This document shows, one piece after another, positions 1 to 6,900 of a DNA stretch of 9,854 nt. The DNA comes from an uncultured Veillonella sp. (lineage in GTDB: Bacteria; Bacillota; Negativicutes; Veillonellales; Veillonellaceae): assembly GCA_902466275.1 (NCBI GenBank), contig CABQQJ010000009.1, forward strand, positions 1-9,854. The letters run 5' to 3'. A model generated the notes under the pieces. That model made no database searches. It was not told the origin of the DNA and was given only the letters and a program-made list of their open reading frames with translations. The position numbers and the translations under genes were made by a program. Numbering within the stretch: the first letter of the stretch is position 1; every line of letters starts with the position of its first letter.

Positions 1-1880
1 TAGAGGCTCGTAATAGAGCGGCAGAACGATTAGCACAAATCTCTGAAGAATCTGGTGATGCTGTCGATAACGGTGAAATTCGTACTGATAGTACCGGTGA
101 AGATTCAAAAACAATGCCTGCATGGCTTCATGATCATGATGAGGAATATGCCGATATTGAAGAATCTGATACAGATGATAGTGTTGAGAATGATGCGTAT
201 AGCACCGATGAATCAGGCCCAGCAGAATACTCTTATCAACCAACAACTATTGGTCCGTTAGAAACCAATCATGCGGCGATTGCAAGTGCTGTACCTGGAA
301 GTGGTGCGGCTGCAAGCTCTGTTAGTGCTGGTGCAGGCATGAGTTCTATGCCATTATCTGTACCATCTTTGGCAAGTACTGCTGAGGATACAGCACAGGT
401 AGCTGTTTCTAAAGATGGACAGATTCATCGGTCCTATGATAGACCTTACCATTTCCCAAGTCTAGATATTTTGGCGAAAGGGAAGGGGAGTCAAAACAAT
501 GGTGAAGAAGTAGCACAAAATGCGATGATGCTTGAACATGTATTGAGTGACTTTGGTATTACTGCAAAGGTTGTTAATGCTACACAAGGCCCAACTGTTA
601 CACGTTATGAAATTGAACCTGCACCAGGCGTGAAAGTGAGTCGTATCGTTAATTTAACAGATGATATTGCTCTTAATTTAGCTGCGCAACATATTCGTAT
701 GGAGGCTCCGATTCCAGGGAAATCTGCCATCGGTATTGAGGTCCCTAATAAAACGACAGAAGCCGTTCATTTACGTGATGTACTTGATTGTAGTGACTTT
801 AAAGATGCTCGTGGAGGTATTCCTGTTGGTCTTGGTAAGGATATTGCAGGTAAGCCTGTTATTACGGATCTTGCGAAGATGCCTCACTTGCTCGTAGCTG
901 GTACAACTGGCTCTGGTAAATCCGTATGTGTAAATACATTAATTTCTAGTATTCTCTTTAGCCGCAAACCGGAAGAGGTTAAGTTATTATTAATCGACCC
1001 TAAGATGGTTGAATTGTCTATTTACAATGGAATTCCTCACTTGATGGCTCCAGTTGTAACGGATATGAAAAAAGCAGCAGCTGTATTGCGTTGGGCCGTT
1101 CGTGAAATGGAGGCTCGTTATAAGGCGTTTGCTGCATCTGGTAAACGTGATATCAAGAGCTATAATGAAGCGCATCCTAAGTCGGCAATGCCGCTTATCG
1201 TATTGATTATCGATGAGTTGGCGGACTTGATGATGACTGCTCCTGATGATATTGAAGAATCTATTAGTCGTTTAGCACAAATGGCTCGTGCCGCAGGTAT
1301 TCACATGGTTCTTGCGACACAACGGCCATCTGTTAACGTTATTACCGGTTCTATCAAGGCCAATGTACCAAGCCGTATTTCTTTTGCTGTAGGCTCTCAA
1401 ATTGACTCCCGTACCATTCTTGATATGGCAGGAGCAGAGAAATTATTGGGTAAAGGGGATATGTTATTTGCTCCGATTGGTGCAAATAAACCTATTCGTG
1501 TACAAGGAGCCTTCATTTCTGATGATGAGGTAGAAAAACTTGTAGAGTTTGTGAAAGCTCAACGAGAACCAGAATATGATAATACGGTAACTCAAGAAGT
1601 GGAAAAGGAAGCTGAAAAAGAATCTTCTGATGCTAATGATGTTTACCGCGATGAATTATTAGAGCGAGCTGTCAATCTCGTTATGGAATCTGGTCAAGCT
1701 TCTGTATCGATGTTGCAACGTCGTTTCCGCATAGGTTATACCCGTGCGGCACGTCTTGTAGATACAATGGAAGACCTTAAAATCGTTGGCCCTAGCATGG
1801 GCAGTAAGGCTCGAGAAATTTTAATGAGCCCTGAACAAGCTAAGGCTAGATATTTCTCCGATTCCAATGATGAGCAATAA
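1..1880 (+). CDS. ftsK: DNA translocase FtsK/SpoIIIE family, C-terminal part (5' end outside window)
   Basis: ATP-driven double-stranded DNA pump that moves chromosome ends through the division septum and supports dimer resolution. The reading frame is open from the first full codon at base 3, so the true start and the N-terminal membrane domain lie upstream; 625 codons are visible. Bases 3 to about 440 encode a low-complexity linker, acidic first and then rich in Ala, Ser and Gly. The alpha part of the motor begins near base 447. The Walker A motif GTTGSGKS is at 900-923 and the Walker B motif with DELAD at 1212-1226. The family block ATQRPSVNVITGSIKANVPSR follows near 1315. The C-terminal winged-helix gamma domain (about 1641-1835, with QRRFRIGYTRAARLVD) is the part that in this family reads polar DNA signals and contacts the XerC/D recombinase. 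The first in-frame ATG inside the window (114) falls in the linker and is not the start. Family assignment is very secure; FtsK versus SpoIIIE naming is not resolvable here. Confidence 0.97.
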   Translation, partial: EARNRAAERLAQISEESGDAVDNGEIRTDSTGEDSKTMPAWLHDHDEEYADIEESDTDDSVENDAYSTDESGPAEYSYQPTTIGPLETNHAAIASAVPGSGAAASSVSAGAGMSSMPLSVPSLASTAEDTAQVAVSKDGQIHRSYDRPYHFPSLDILAKGKGSQNNGEEVAQNAMMLEHVLSDFGITAKVVNATQGPTVTRYEIEPAPGVKVSRIVNLTDDIALNLAAQHIRMEAPIPGKSAIGIEVPNKTTEAVHLRDVLDCSDFKDARGGIPVGLGKDIAGKPVITDLAKMPHLLVAGTTGSGKSVCVNTLISSILFSRKPEEVKLLLIDPKMVELSIYNGIPHLMAPVVTDMKKAAAVLRWAVREMEARYKAFAASGKRDIKSYNEAHPKSAMPLIVLIIDELADLMMTAPDDIEESISRLAQMARAAGIHMVLATQRPSVNVITGSIKANVPSRISFAVGSQIDSRTILDMAGAEKLLGKGDMLFAPIGANKPIRVQGAFISDDEVEKLVEFVKAQREPEYDNTVTQEVEKEAEKESSDANDVYRDELLERAVNLVMESGQASVSMLQRRFRIGYTRAARLVDTMEDLKIVGPSMGSKAREILMSPEQAKARYFSDSNDEQ

Positions 1881-1891
1881 TTAGCTAATTA
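1878..1891. repeat. 14-bp perfect AT-rich palindrome over the ftsK stop codon
   Basis: TAATTAGCTAATTA is a perfect inverted repeat that contains the ftsK stop codon. It lies in the 48-base gap before the RodZ-like gene. There is no T-run after it, so it is not an intrinsic terminator. It could be a weak hairpin or a protein-binding site, or chance in AT-rich spacer DNA. Confidence 0.4.
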
Positions 1892-1928
1892 CTATATGAA
1901 TATTACGTAGATTTAGAAAGGAACGAAA

Positions 1929-2381
1929 ATGGCTGAATTAGGCGAAGAATTACGACGTGAACGGGTAAGACGTAATCTAACCTTTAAAGATGTGGAGCAA
2001 GTGCTGCACATTAAAACAACCTATTTAGAGGCTATCGAAGATGGCAACTATGATATCATTCCTGGTCAAGTCTACGTAAAGGGCTTTATTCGAAACTATG
2101 GCAACTACTTAGATCTTGATGGGGATCGCTTGGTAAAAGTATATCAAGGACAAGTAGGTGACATAGATACTTTTTCCTTGCGTTCTGTTACGAGACGGAA
2201 GGCTCAAGCGACTCCTAATTTGGTACAAAGTGAGTTTGTTGAATACCAAACATCTAAAAAGCGTATGTCCTTAGAAACGCGTCAACGAAAACGTCAACGC
2301 TCTATTGTACAAGAACGCATTATTTTAGGGATTATTTTAGTTTGTATGGCATTATTTTTACTATGGTTATTCCTGTTCTAG
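1929..2381 (+). CDS. RodZ-like membrane-anchored helix-turn-helix protein, lacking a periplasmic domain
   Basis: A 150-residue protein. Residues about 5-65 form the RodZ/HTH_25-type helix-turn-helix (GEELRRERVRRNLTFKDVEQ, then YLEAIEDGNYD and the typical YVKGFIRNYGNYLDLD). In RodZ this cytoplasmic domain binds the MreB cytoskeleton rather than acting as a classical repressor. Residues 75-130 are a linker that becomes strongly basic next to the membrane (KKR, RQRKRQR). Residues 131-150 are a single hydrophobic segment that runs to the last residue. Known RodZ proteins continue into an extracytoplasmic domain of roughly 100 residues or more; none exists here. The region after the stop codon gives no recognisable lost domain, so this looks like a natural short form rather than a recent frameshift. 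The likely ribosome site is AAAGGA at 1917-1922. I expect the N-terminus in the cytoplasm, tail-anchored. Family call is good; the role in cell shape is inferred from the family. Confidence 0.85.
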   Translation: MAELGEELRRERVRRNLTFKDVEQVLHIKTTYLEAIEDGNYDIIPGQVYVKGFIRNYGNYLDLDGDRLVKVYQGQVGDIDTFSLRSVTRRKAQATPNLVQSEFVEYQTSKKRMSLETRQRKRQRSIVQERIILGIILVCMALFLLWLFLF

Positions 2382-2420
2382 TATCTGATTAGGCATGATA
2401 GAAAGGCATTTACACAATCA

Positions 2421-4367
2421 ATGGATAGATTTTTAGTAACAGAACCTTCGGATATGAAGGAACGTGGTTGGGCTGAATTAGATTTCGTTCTCATCAGTGG
2501 GGACGCTTATGTGGACCATCCATCCTTTGCTCCTGCGGTTATCGGTAGATACTTGGAATCCAAAGGTTATCGTGTAGGCATTATAGATCAACCAGATTGG
2601 AATGATGTAGAGGCTTTCAAAAAACTAGGTAAACCGCGTCTAGCATCCCTTGTTACGGCAGGGAATTTAGACTCAATGCTCAATAAATTTACGGCGGCAA
2701 AGAAGATTCGCCGTCAAGATGATTATTCTCCAGGTGGTGAGTCAGGTCATCGTCCAGATCGTGCTACCTTGGTATATGCTAACCGTATGAAGGAGGCTTA
2801 CAGTGATGTACCTCTTATCATTGGTGGTATAGAAGCGTCTTTGCGCCGCTTTGGTCATTATGATTATTGGTCAGATACGGTACGTCGTTCCATCTTAGTA
2901 GATTCCAAGGCAGATGTACTTGTCTATGGTATGGGAGAACTTCAAATCGTTGAACTAGCCGATGCCTTAGATCAAGGTCAATTTAAAGAGTCCTTGCCGT
3001 CTATACGCGGTATTTGCTACATGGCAAAGGAAATTCCAACTATTGACTATGTAGAGTGCCCATCGTATGAAGCTATTAAGGTGGATAAGATGGATTTTGC
3101 CGATGCATTCCGCATTCAATACGATGAACAAGATCCGTTCTATGGACGTATTGTAGTCCAAAAGCATGGTGATAGATATCTCATTCAGAACACGCCTGCC
3201 TTGCCATTGACACAGGAGGAAATGGACGGTGTCTATAACTTGCCATATACTCGAAAGTGGCATCCTAAATACGATGATAAGGGTGGTGTGCCAGCATTAA
3301 GCGAAGTTCAATTTAGCCTTGTGAGCCAACGAGGTTGCTTTGGCAGTTGTTCTTTCTGTGCTATTACTAATCACCAAGGGCGTATCATTCAGAATCGTAG
3401 TCATGAGTCTTTGATTGAAGAAGCTCATATGATGATCAAGATGGACAACTTTAAAGGGTATATTCATGATGTAGGGGGCCCTACGGCAAACTTCCGCCAT
3501 CTAGCTTGCGATAAACAAGCTGTCTATGGTGCGTGTAAAGGTCGTACTTGTGCGGCTCCAGAGCCTTGTGAAAACTTGAATACAAATCATGATGACTATA
3601 TTGCTTTACTGCGTAAATTACGTAAACTAAAAGGTGTAAAAAAGGTATTTGTTCGTTCTGGTTTGCGTTATGACTATGTACTAGCCGATAACAATAAAGA
3701 CTTTGTGCGGGAACTTTGTGAGTTTCACGTAAGTGGTCAGTTAAAGGTAGCCCCAGAACATGTATCTAAACGCGTTACCAATATGATGGGAAAAGCTGGT
3801 AAGGAAGAATTTCTAACCTTTAAGTCTTGGTTTGAAGAGGCGAATAAAAAGCTTGGTAAGAAGCAATATTTAGTACCATATTTTATGAGCTCTCATCCAG
3901 GTTGGGCGTTAGAGGATGCTATTGAATTGGCGGAATTTTTACGAGACCACCATATGTACCCTGAGCAAGTACAGGATTTTATCCCTACACCGGGTAGTCT
4001 TTCTACTTGCATGTATTATACGGGCATTAATCCACTAGATGGAAAGCCTGTATATGTTGCTAAAAAGGGTCGAGATAAAGCAAAACAGCGCGCATTGATG
4101 CAGTTTAAAAATATTGAAAACTATGACCTTGTTAAAGAGGCTCTCATAGAAGCTAATCGACGTGATTTAATTGGCTTTGGCCCGGAATGCTTAATTCCAC
4201 CCCGACCAATTGGTGGAAATTCTAAGCGTATTAGCCAATCTAGTAAATTCCGTAATGGCAAACGAGATTGCGAACCTAGGAATCAATGCCGGACTGCCAA
4301 AAGGCGTAGTAGAGATGTGACTAAAGTTCGTACATCTAATAAAAGTTTTGGTGGTCGTTACATGTAG
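2421..4367 (+). CDS. ygiQ: YgiQ family (UPF0313) radical SAM protein
   Basis: A 648-residue protein of the YgiQ/UPF0313 family, whose reaction is not known to me. The N-terminal block is typical: GWAELDFVLISGDAYVDHPSF, then YRVGIIDQPDW and the IIGGIEASLRRFGHYDYW segment at 133-150. The radical SAM cluster site is CX3CX2C at C306, C310 and C313 (RGCFGSCSFCAI), expected to bind a 4Fe-4S cluster and S-adenosylmethionine. A second cysteine group at C363, C372, C377 and C383 follows. Family blocks RSGLRYDYV (412-420), LKVAPEHV (441-448) and MYYTGINPL (531-539) confirm the assignment. The last 45 or so residues are very basic and low-complexity, with two more cysteines. The start at 2421 gives an N-terminus (MDRFLVT) that fits the family, although GAAAGG at 2401-2406 sits rather far upstream for a ribosome site. 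No membrane segment is seen, so it is probably cytoplasmic. Confidence 0.95.
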   Translation: MDRFLVTEPSDMKERGWAELDFVLISGDAYVDHPSFAPAVIGRYLESKGYRVGIIDQPDWNDVEAFKKLGKPRLASLVTAGNLDSMLNKFTAAKKIRRQDDYSPGGESGHRPDRATLVYANRMKEAYSDVPLIIGGIEASLRRFGHYDYWSDTVRRSILVDSKADVLVYGMGELQIVELADALDQGQFKESLPSIRGICYMAKEIPTIDYVECPSYEAIKVDKMDFADAFRIQYDEQDPFYGRIVVQKHGDRYLIQNTPALPLTQEEMDGVYNLPYTRKWHPKYDDKGGVPALSEVQFSLVSQRGCFGSCSFCAITNHQGRIIQNRSHESLIEEAHMMIKMDNFKGYIHDVGGPTANFRHLACDKQAVYGACKGRTCAAPEPCENLNTNHDDYIALLRKLRKLKGVKKVFVRSGLRYDYVLADNNKDFVRELCEFHVSGQLKVAPEHVSKRVTNMMGKAGKEEFLTFKSWFEEANKKLGKKQYLVPYFMSSHPGWALEDAIELAEFLRDHHMYPEQVQDFIPTPGSLSTCMYYTGINPLDGKPVYVAKKGRDKAKQRALMQFKNIENYDLVKEALIEANRRDLIGFGPECLIPPRPIGGNSKRISQSSKFRNGKRDCEPRNQCRTAKRRSRDVTKVRTSNKSFGGRYM

Positions 4368-4393
4368 GGAGTAGCTTTAGCTACTCTCATTTT
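4367..4393 (+). terminator. Hairpin after ygiQ, possible weak intrinsic terminator
   Basis: GAGTAGC (4369-4375) and GCTACTC (4380-4386) form a perfect 7-bp stem around a TTTA loop. The stem can be extended by a G-T and a G-C pair to 4367-4388. It begins at the last base of the ygiQ stop codon. The following T-run is short (ATTTT then AA), so termination would be partial. It lies just before the binding-protein gene. Confidence 0.55.
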
Positions 4394-4423
4394 AAGATAC
4401 TTTATGTCTTATGGGAGGCATAT

Positions 4424-5461
4424 ATGAAACGATGGATTGCTCCGAGCATCTTAGCATTATTTGTGGTAGGAATGTTGATTTATGGTATAAACTTTTACCA
4501 ACAAGAACAAATAGAACAGGCCAAAGAGCCTATTCGTGGTGAAATTATAGTCTATACGGACTTACCTAATACTTTGACAGCTATGCTTGCTGAGCGTTAT
4601 GAAGAGGAACAAAAGGTAAAAGTCACTGTAATGCCTCTTACAGAGGAACAAATGTCGCAACGGTCGGCTTCTACAGTGGCTGATACTTCTGGTGATTTGG
4701 TGCTAACTTCTGAAGATAATCTCGTAATTGGTGCCAATGCAGGTAAATATATGCCCATCGTCAATGAACGTATTGACGAGGTACGTGATAATCTAAAGGA
4801 TCCAAATGGCTATTGGGTTGGTATTTGGTACGATCCCATCGTATTTGTTCAGAATGATACCTTCCATAATGGCATTGGTAAATATATTACTACATGGGAT
4901 ACATTGGGAAAACAAGGTGATTGGTCTATCGTTATGACTGATTTTGTAGCATCTCAGAATGCGGCCAATTTGCTATACAATATGGTAGAGTACAAAGGGG
5001 AACCAGAGGCTCTTGAATACTTATATAGTTTGAAGCCCCATGTGGTTCAACATGCTAAATTTTTGTCTACTCCAATACGCTTAACTGCGCTAGGGGAGAC
5101 AAATATTGGTATTGGTAACTTGTCTGATGCGGCACAATATAGTCATCATGGGTATCCAATTAAGGTCATTTATCCTAAAGATGGTACGTCTTATTATGTG
5201 ACTGGTGCTGCCGTTTTAAAAAATTCAAAACATAAAGCAGATAGTGTAGAGTTTATTAATTGGTTACTATCTTCTAAAACGGCGAAATATATGGTAGAAA
5301 AGAATTTTACTTATATATTTACTAATCCTGAGATGGATGAGCCAAAAGATTCTATAGGGCATGATTTAGTGTTATGGCCTGTGAATGGTGGTTATACCCT
5401 AGAAGGTAAAAAGTTATTGTTAAATCATTGGGTTAGCCAGGTACGATTCCGTAAGGACTAA
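4424..5461 (+). CDS. Iron-type ABC transporter substrate-binding protein (PBP2 fold), apparently membrane-anchored orphan
   Basis: A 345-residue protein resembling the FbpA/AfuA/FutA-type binding proteins that deliver ferric iron or related ligands to ABC importers. Family-like segments are GEIIVYTDLPNTLTAMLAERYEE (39-61), KDPNGYWVGIWYDPIVFVQND (125-145), the domain-crossing region near 158-190, GIGNLSDAAQYSHHGYPIKVIYP (229-251) and AAVLKNSKHKADSVEFINWLLS (262-283). The N-terminus has Lys-Arg then a hydrophobic stretch at about 5-24. There is no lipobox; in fact the protein has no cysteine at all. I see no convincing signal peptidase site, so it may stay anchored by this segment. No permease or ATPase gene is nearby. 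The paired tyrosines used by ferric-binding proteins are not evident in the mid-protein position I would expect; the only YY (257-258) lies later, so the ligand is uncertain. The start is well fixed by GGGAGG at 4413-4418, five bases before the ATG. Confidence 0.8.
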   Translation: MKRWIAPSILALFVVGMLIYGINFYQQEQIEQAKEPIRGEIIVYTDLPNTLTAMLAERYEEEQKVKVTVMPLTEEQMSQRSASTVADTSGDLVLTSEDNLVIGANAGKYMPIVNERIDEVRDNLKDPNGYWVGIWYDPIVFVQNDTFHNGIGKYITTWDTLGKQGDWSIVMTDFVASQNAANLLYNMVEYKGEPEALEYLYSLKPHVVQHAKFLSTPIRLTALGETNIGIGNLSDAAQYSHHGYPIKVIYPKDGTSYYVTGAAVLKNSKHKADSVEFINWLLSSKTAKYMVEKNFTYIFTNPEMDEPKDSIGHDLVLWPVNGGYTLEGKKLLLNHWVSQVRFRKD

Positions 5462-5504
5462 GTCAGTTGTATAAATCCAAGAAATAAAAAAGAATCTAGT
5501 GACG

Positions 5505-5510
5505 AAAGGA
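5505..5510 (+). promoter_or_regulatory. Ribosome binding site that sets the rimO start
   Basis: AAAGGA lies six bases before the ATG at 5517. An in-frame GTG at 5499 would add six residues, but it overlaps this site and leaves no good ribosome site of its own. The ATG at 5517 is therefore preferred, giving the family-typical N-terminus MGKKLGYVSLGCAKN. Confidence 0.75.
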
Positions 5511-5516
5511 TATGGA

Positions 5517-6863
5517 ATGGGGAAAAAATTAGGATATGTTAGCCTAGGTTGTGCTAAAAATTTAGTAGATACAGAGGTAATGTTAGGATTATTGCGAGAT
5601 AATGGCTATTCAATTACAGAGGACCTAAGCGAAGCAGATCTTATCGTTGTAAATACCTGTACTTTTATTGAAAAAGCTAAGGCTGAGTCTATTAATACCA
5701 TCCTTGAGGTTGCTCAATATAAGGAAGATGGCCTTTGTAAGGGCCTTATTGTAGCAGGTTGTCTTAGCCAACAATATCAGGATGAATTATTCCAAGAAAT
5801 TCCTGAAATTGATGCATTAATCGGTACCGGTGCATGGGATCAAGTTATGGTAGCCGTTGATGCTATTGAGCACGGCAATCGCAGTTGTATCATGGAAAAT
5901 ATTACGAATATCTATGATGAGCGCATGCCTCGTATTCAAACAACACCTCGTTACAGTGCATATGTAAAAATTGCGGAAGGCTGTAACAATGGTTGTACCT
6001 TCTGTATTATTCCAAAGGTGCGTGGTGCATTCCGCAGTCGTACTATCGAGTCTATTAAGGCTGAAGTGGAACGATTGGCTGCGACCGGGGTTAAGGAAGT
6101 TGTCCTTATCGCTCAAGATACAACGAGCTATGGTATCGACCTTAATGCTGGTAAACCATTATTGACGACATTGTTAAAAGAATTAACAACTGTAGAAGGC
6201 ATAGAATGGATTCGCATGCTATACCTATATCCGACATTTTTCTCTGATGAATTGTTAGATATTATCGTTAATGAGCCAAAGCTTTGTAAATATGTAGATA
6301 TTCCATTGCAACATGTTAATAACGATATTTTGAAACAAATGAATCGCCGAGACGATCGCAATGATATTGAGCGCTTGCTTAAGAAGATTAGAAATGCACC
6401 GACTCATATTACATTGCGCACATCTATCATCGTTGGATTTCCTGGTGAAACAGATGAACAATTTGAGGAACTTTGTGACTTTGTAAAAGAAATCAAATTC
6501 GATAATATGGGCGTATTTACGTATTCTCAAGAAGATGGTACACCAGCTGGTGCTCGTGAAGACCAAATACCAGAAGAGGTCAAAGAAGAGCGTTATCACG
6601 TTCTTATGTCCATCCAAGCTGCTATCTCTGAAGAGAACAATCGCAATTTAGAAGGTACCATTGATTATGCGATGGTAGAGGAAATCGAAGAAGGTGAACA
6701 TGATACATTGCTTGCAAAAGGCCGTTTGAAATCTCAAGCACCTGATGTAGACGGTAATATGTACATTGAAGACTGCGGTGAAGACATTCAACCTGGTGAT
6801 ATTCTTAAGGTACAAGTAGAGCAAGGCTTTGCTTATGATGTAGTAGCTACGGTTGTAGAATAA
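5517..6863 (+). CDS. rimO: Ribosomal protein S12 methylthiotransferase RimO
   Basis: Radical SAM enzyme that adds a methylthio group to the beta-carbon of the conserved aspartate of ribosomal protein S12. The 448 residues match the usual family length. The N-terminal UPF0004 domain starts with SLGCAKNLVDTEVMLG and carries three cluster cysteines, C12, C48 and C82. The radical SAM domain has CX3CX2C at C156, C160 and C163 (EGCNNGCTFCIIPKVRG) followed by the RSR and EVVLIAQDTTSYG segments. The block TSIIVGFPGETDEQF is at 302-316. The TRAM-like C-terminal domain spans about 378-447 and would contact the substrate. The SLGCAKNLVDTE and CIIPK.RG signatures favour RimO over its tRNA-modifying relatives MiaB and MtaB. 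The enzyme needs two 4Fe-4S clusters. It follows the binding-protein gene after 55 bases and precedes cinA by 37, so it is probably in the same transcript. No clear promoter is seen before it. Confidence 0.96.
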   Translation: MGKKLGYVSLGCAKNLVDTEVMLGLLRDNGYSITEDLSEADLIVVNTCTFIEKAKAESINTILEVAQYKEDGLCKGLIVAGCLSQQYQDELFQEIPEIDALIGTGAWDQVMVAVDAIEHGNRSCIMENITNIYDERMPRIQTTPRYSAYVKIAEGCNNGCTFCIIPKVRGAFRSRTIESIKAEVERLAATGVKEVVLIAQDTTSYGIDLNAGKPLLTTLLKELTTVEGIEWIRMLYLYPTFFSDELLDIIVNEPKLCKYVDIPLQHVNNDILKQMNRRDDRNDIERLLKKIRNAPTHITLRTSIIVGFPGETDEQFEELCDFVKEIKFDNMGVFTYSQEDGTPAGAREDQIPEEVKEERYHVLMSIQAAISEENNRNLEGTIDYAMVEEIEEGEHDTLLAKGRLKSQAPDVDGNMYIEDCGEDIQPGDILKVQVEQGFAYDVVATVVE

Positions 6864-6888
6864 TACACAGTTCGATACATTCGATTGT

Positions 6889-6897
6889 GGAGGTGAT
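6889..6897 (+). promoter_or_regulatory. Strong Shine-Dalgarno of cinA
   Basis: GGAGGTGAT is close to the full anti-16S complement and ends just before the ATG at 6901. It is the strongest ribosome site in the window. Its first bases overlap the 3' arm of a small imperfect inverted repeat at 6866-6889 (CACA..TCGA / TCGA.TGTG), which could in principle mask it, but the repeat is weak. Confidence 0.75.
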
Positions 6898-6900
6898 CTG

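Noticed and set aside
480..487. GGGAAGGG, a match to the Escherichia coli FtsK-orienting sequence (GGGNAGGG), inside ftsK itself
   Set aside because: With seven fixed bases, about one match is expected by chance in a window of this size counting both strands. The signal used by this lineage is unknown, and a single occurrence shows no strand bias.
2382..2420. Frameshift or nonsense mutation joining the RodZ-like gene to the next gene, since both are in the same frame
   Set aside because: The 13 codons between the stop at 2379 and the ATG at 2421 do not resemble a RodZ extension, and the downstream protein has a normal YgiQ-family N-terminus. The two are separate genes.
5447..5475. Possible -10 element TATAAA before rimO
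   Set aside because: No acceptable -35 box lies at the right distance and there is no TGn extension, so I do not call a promoter.
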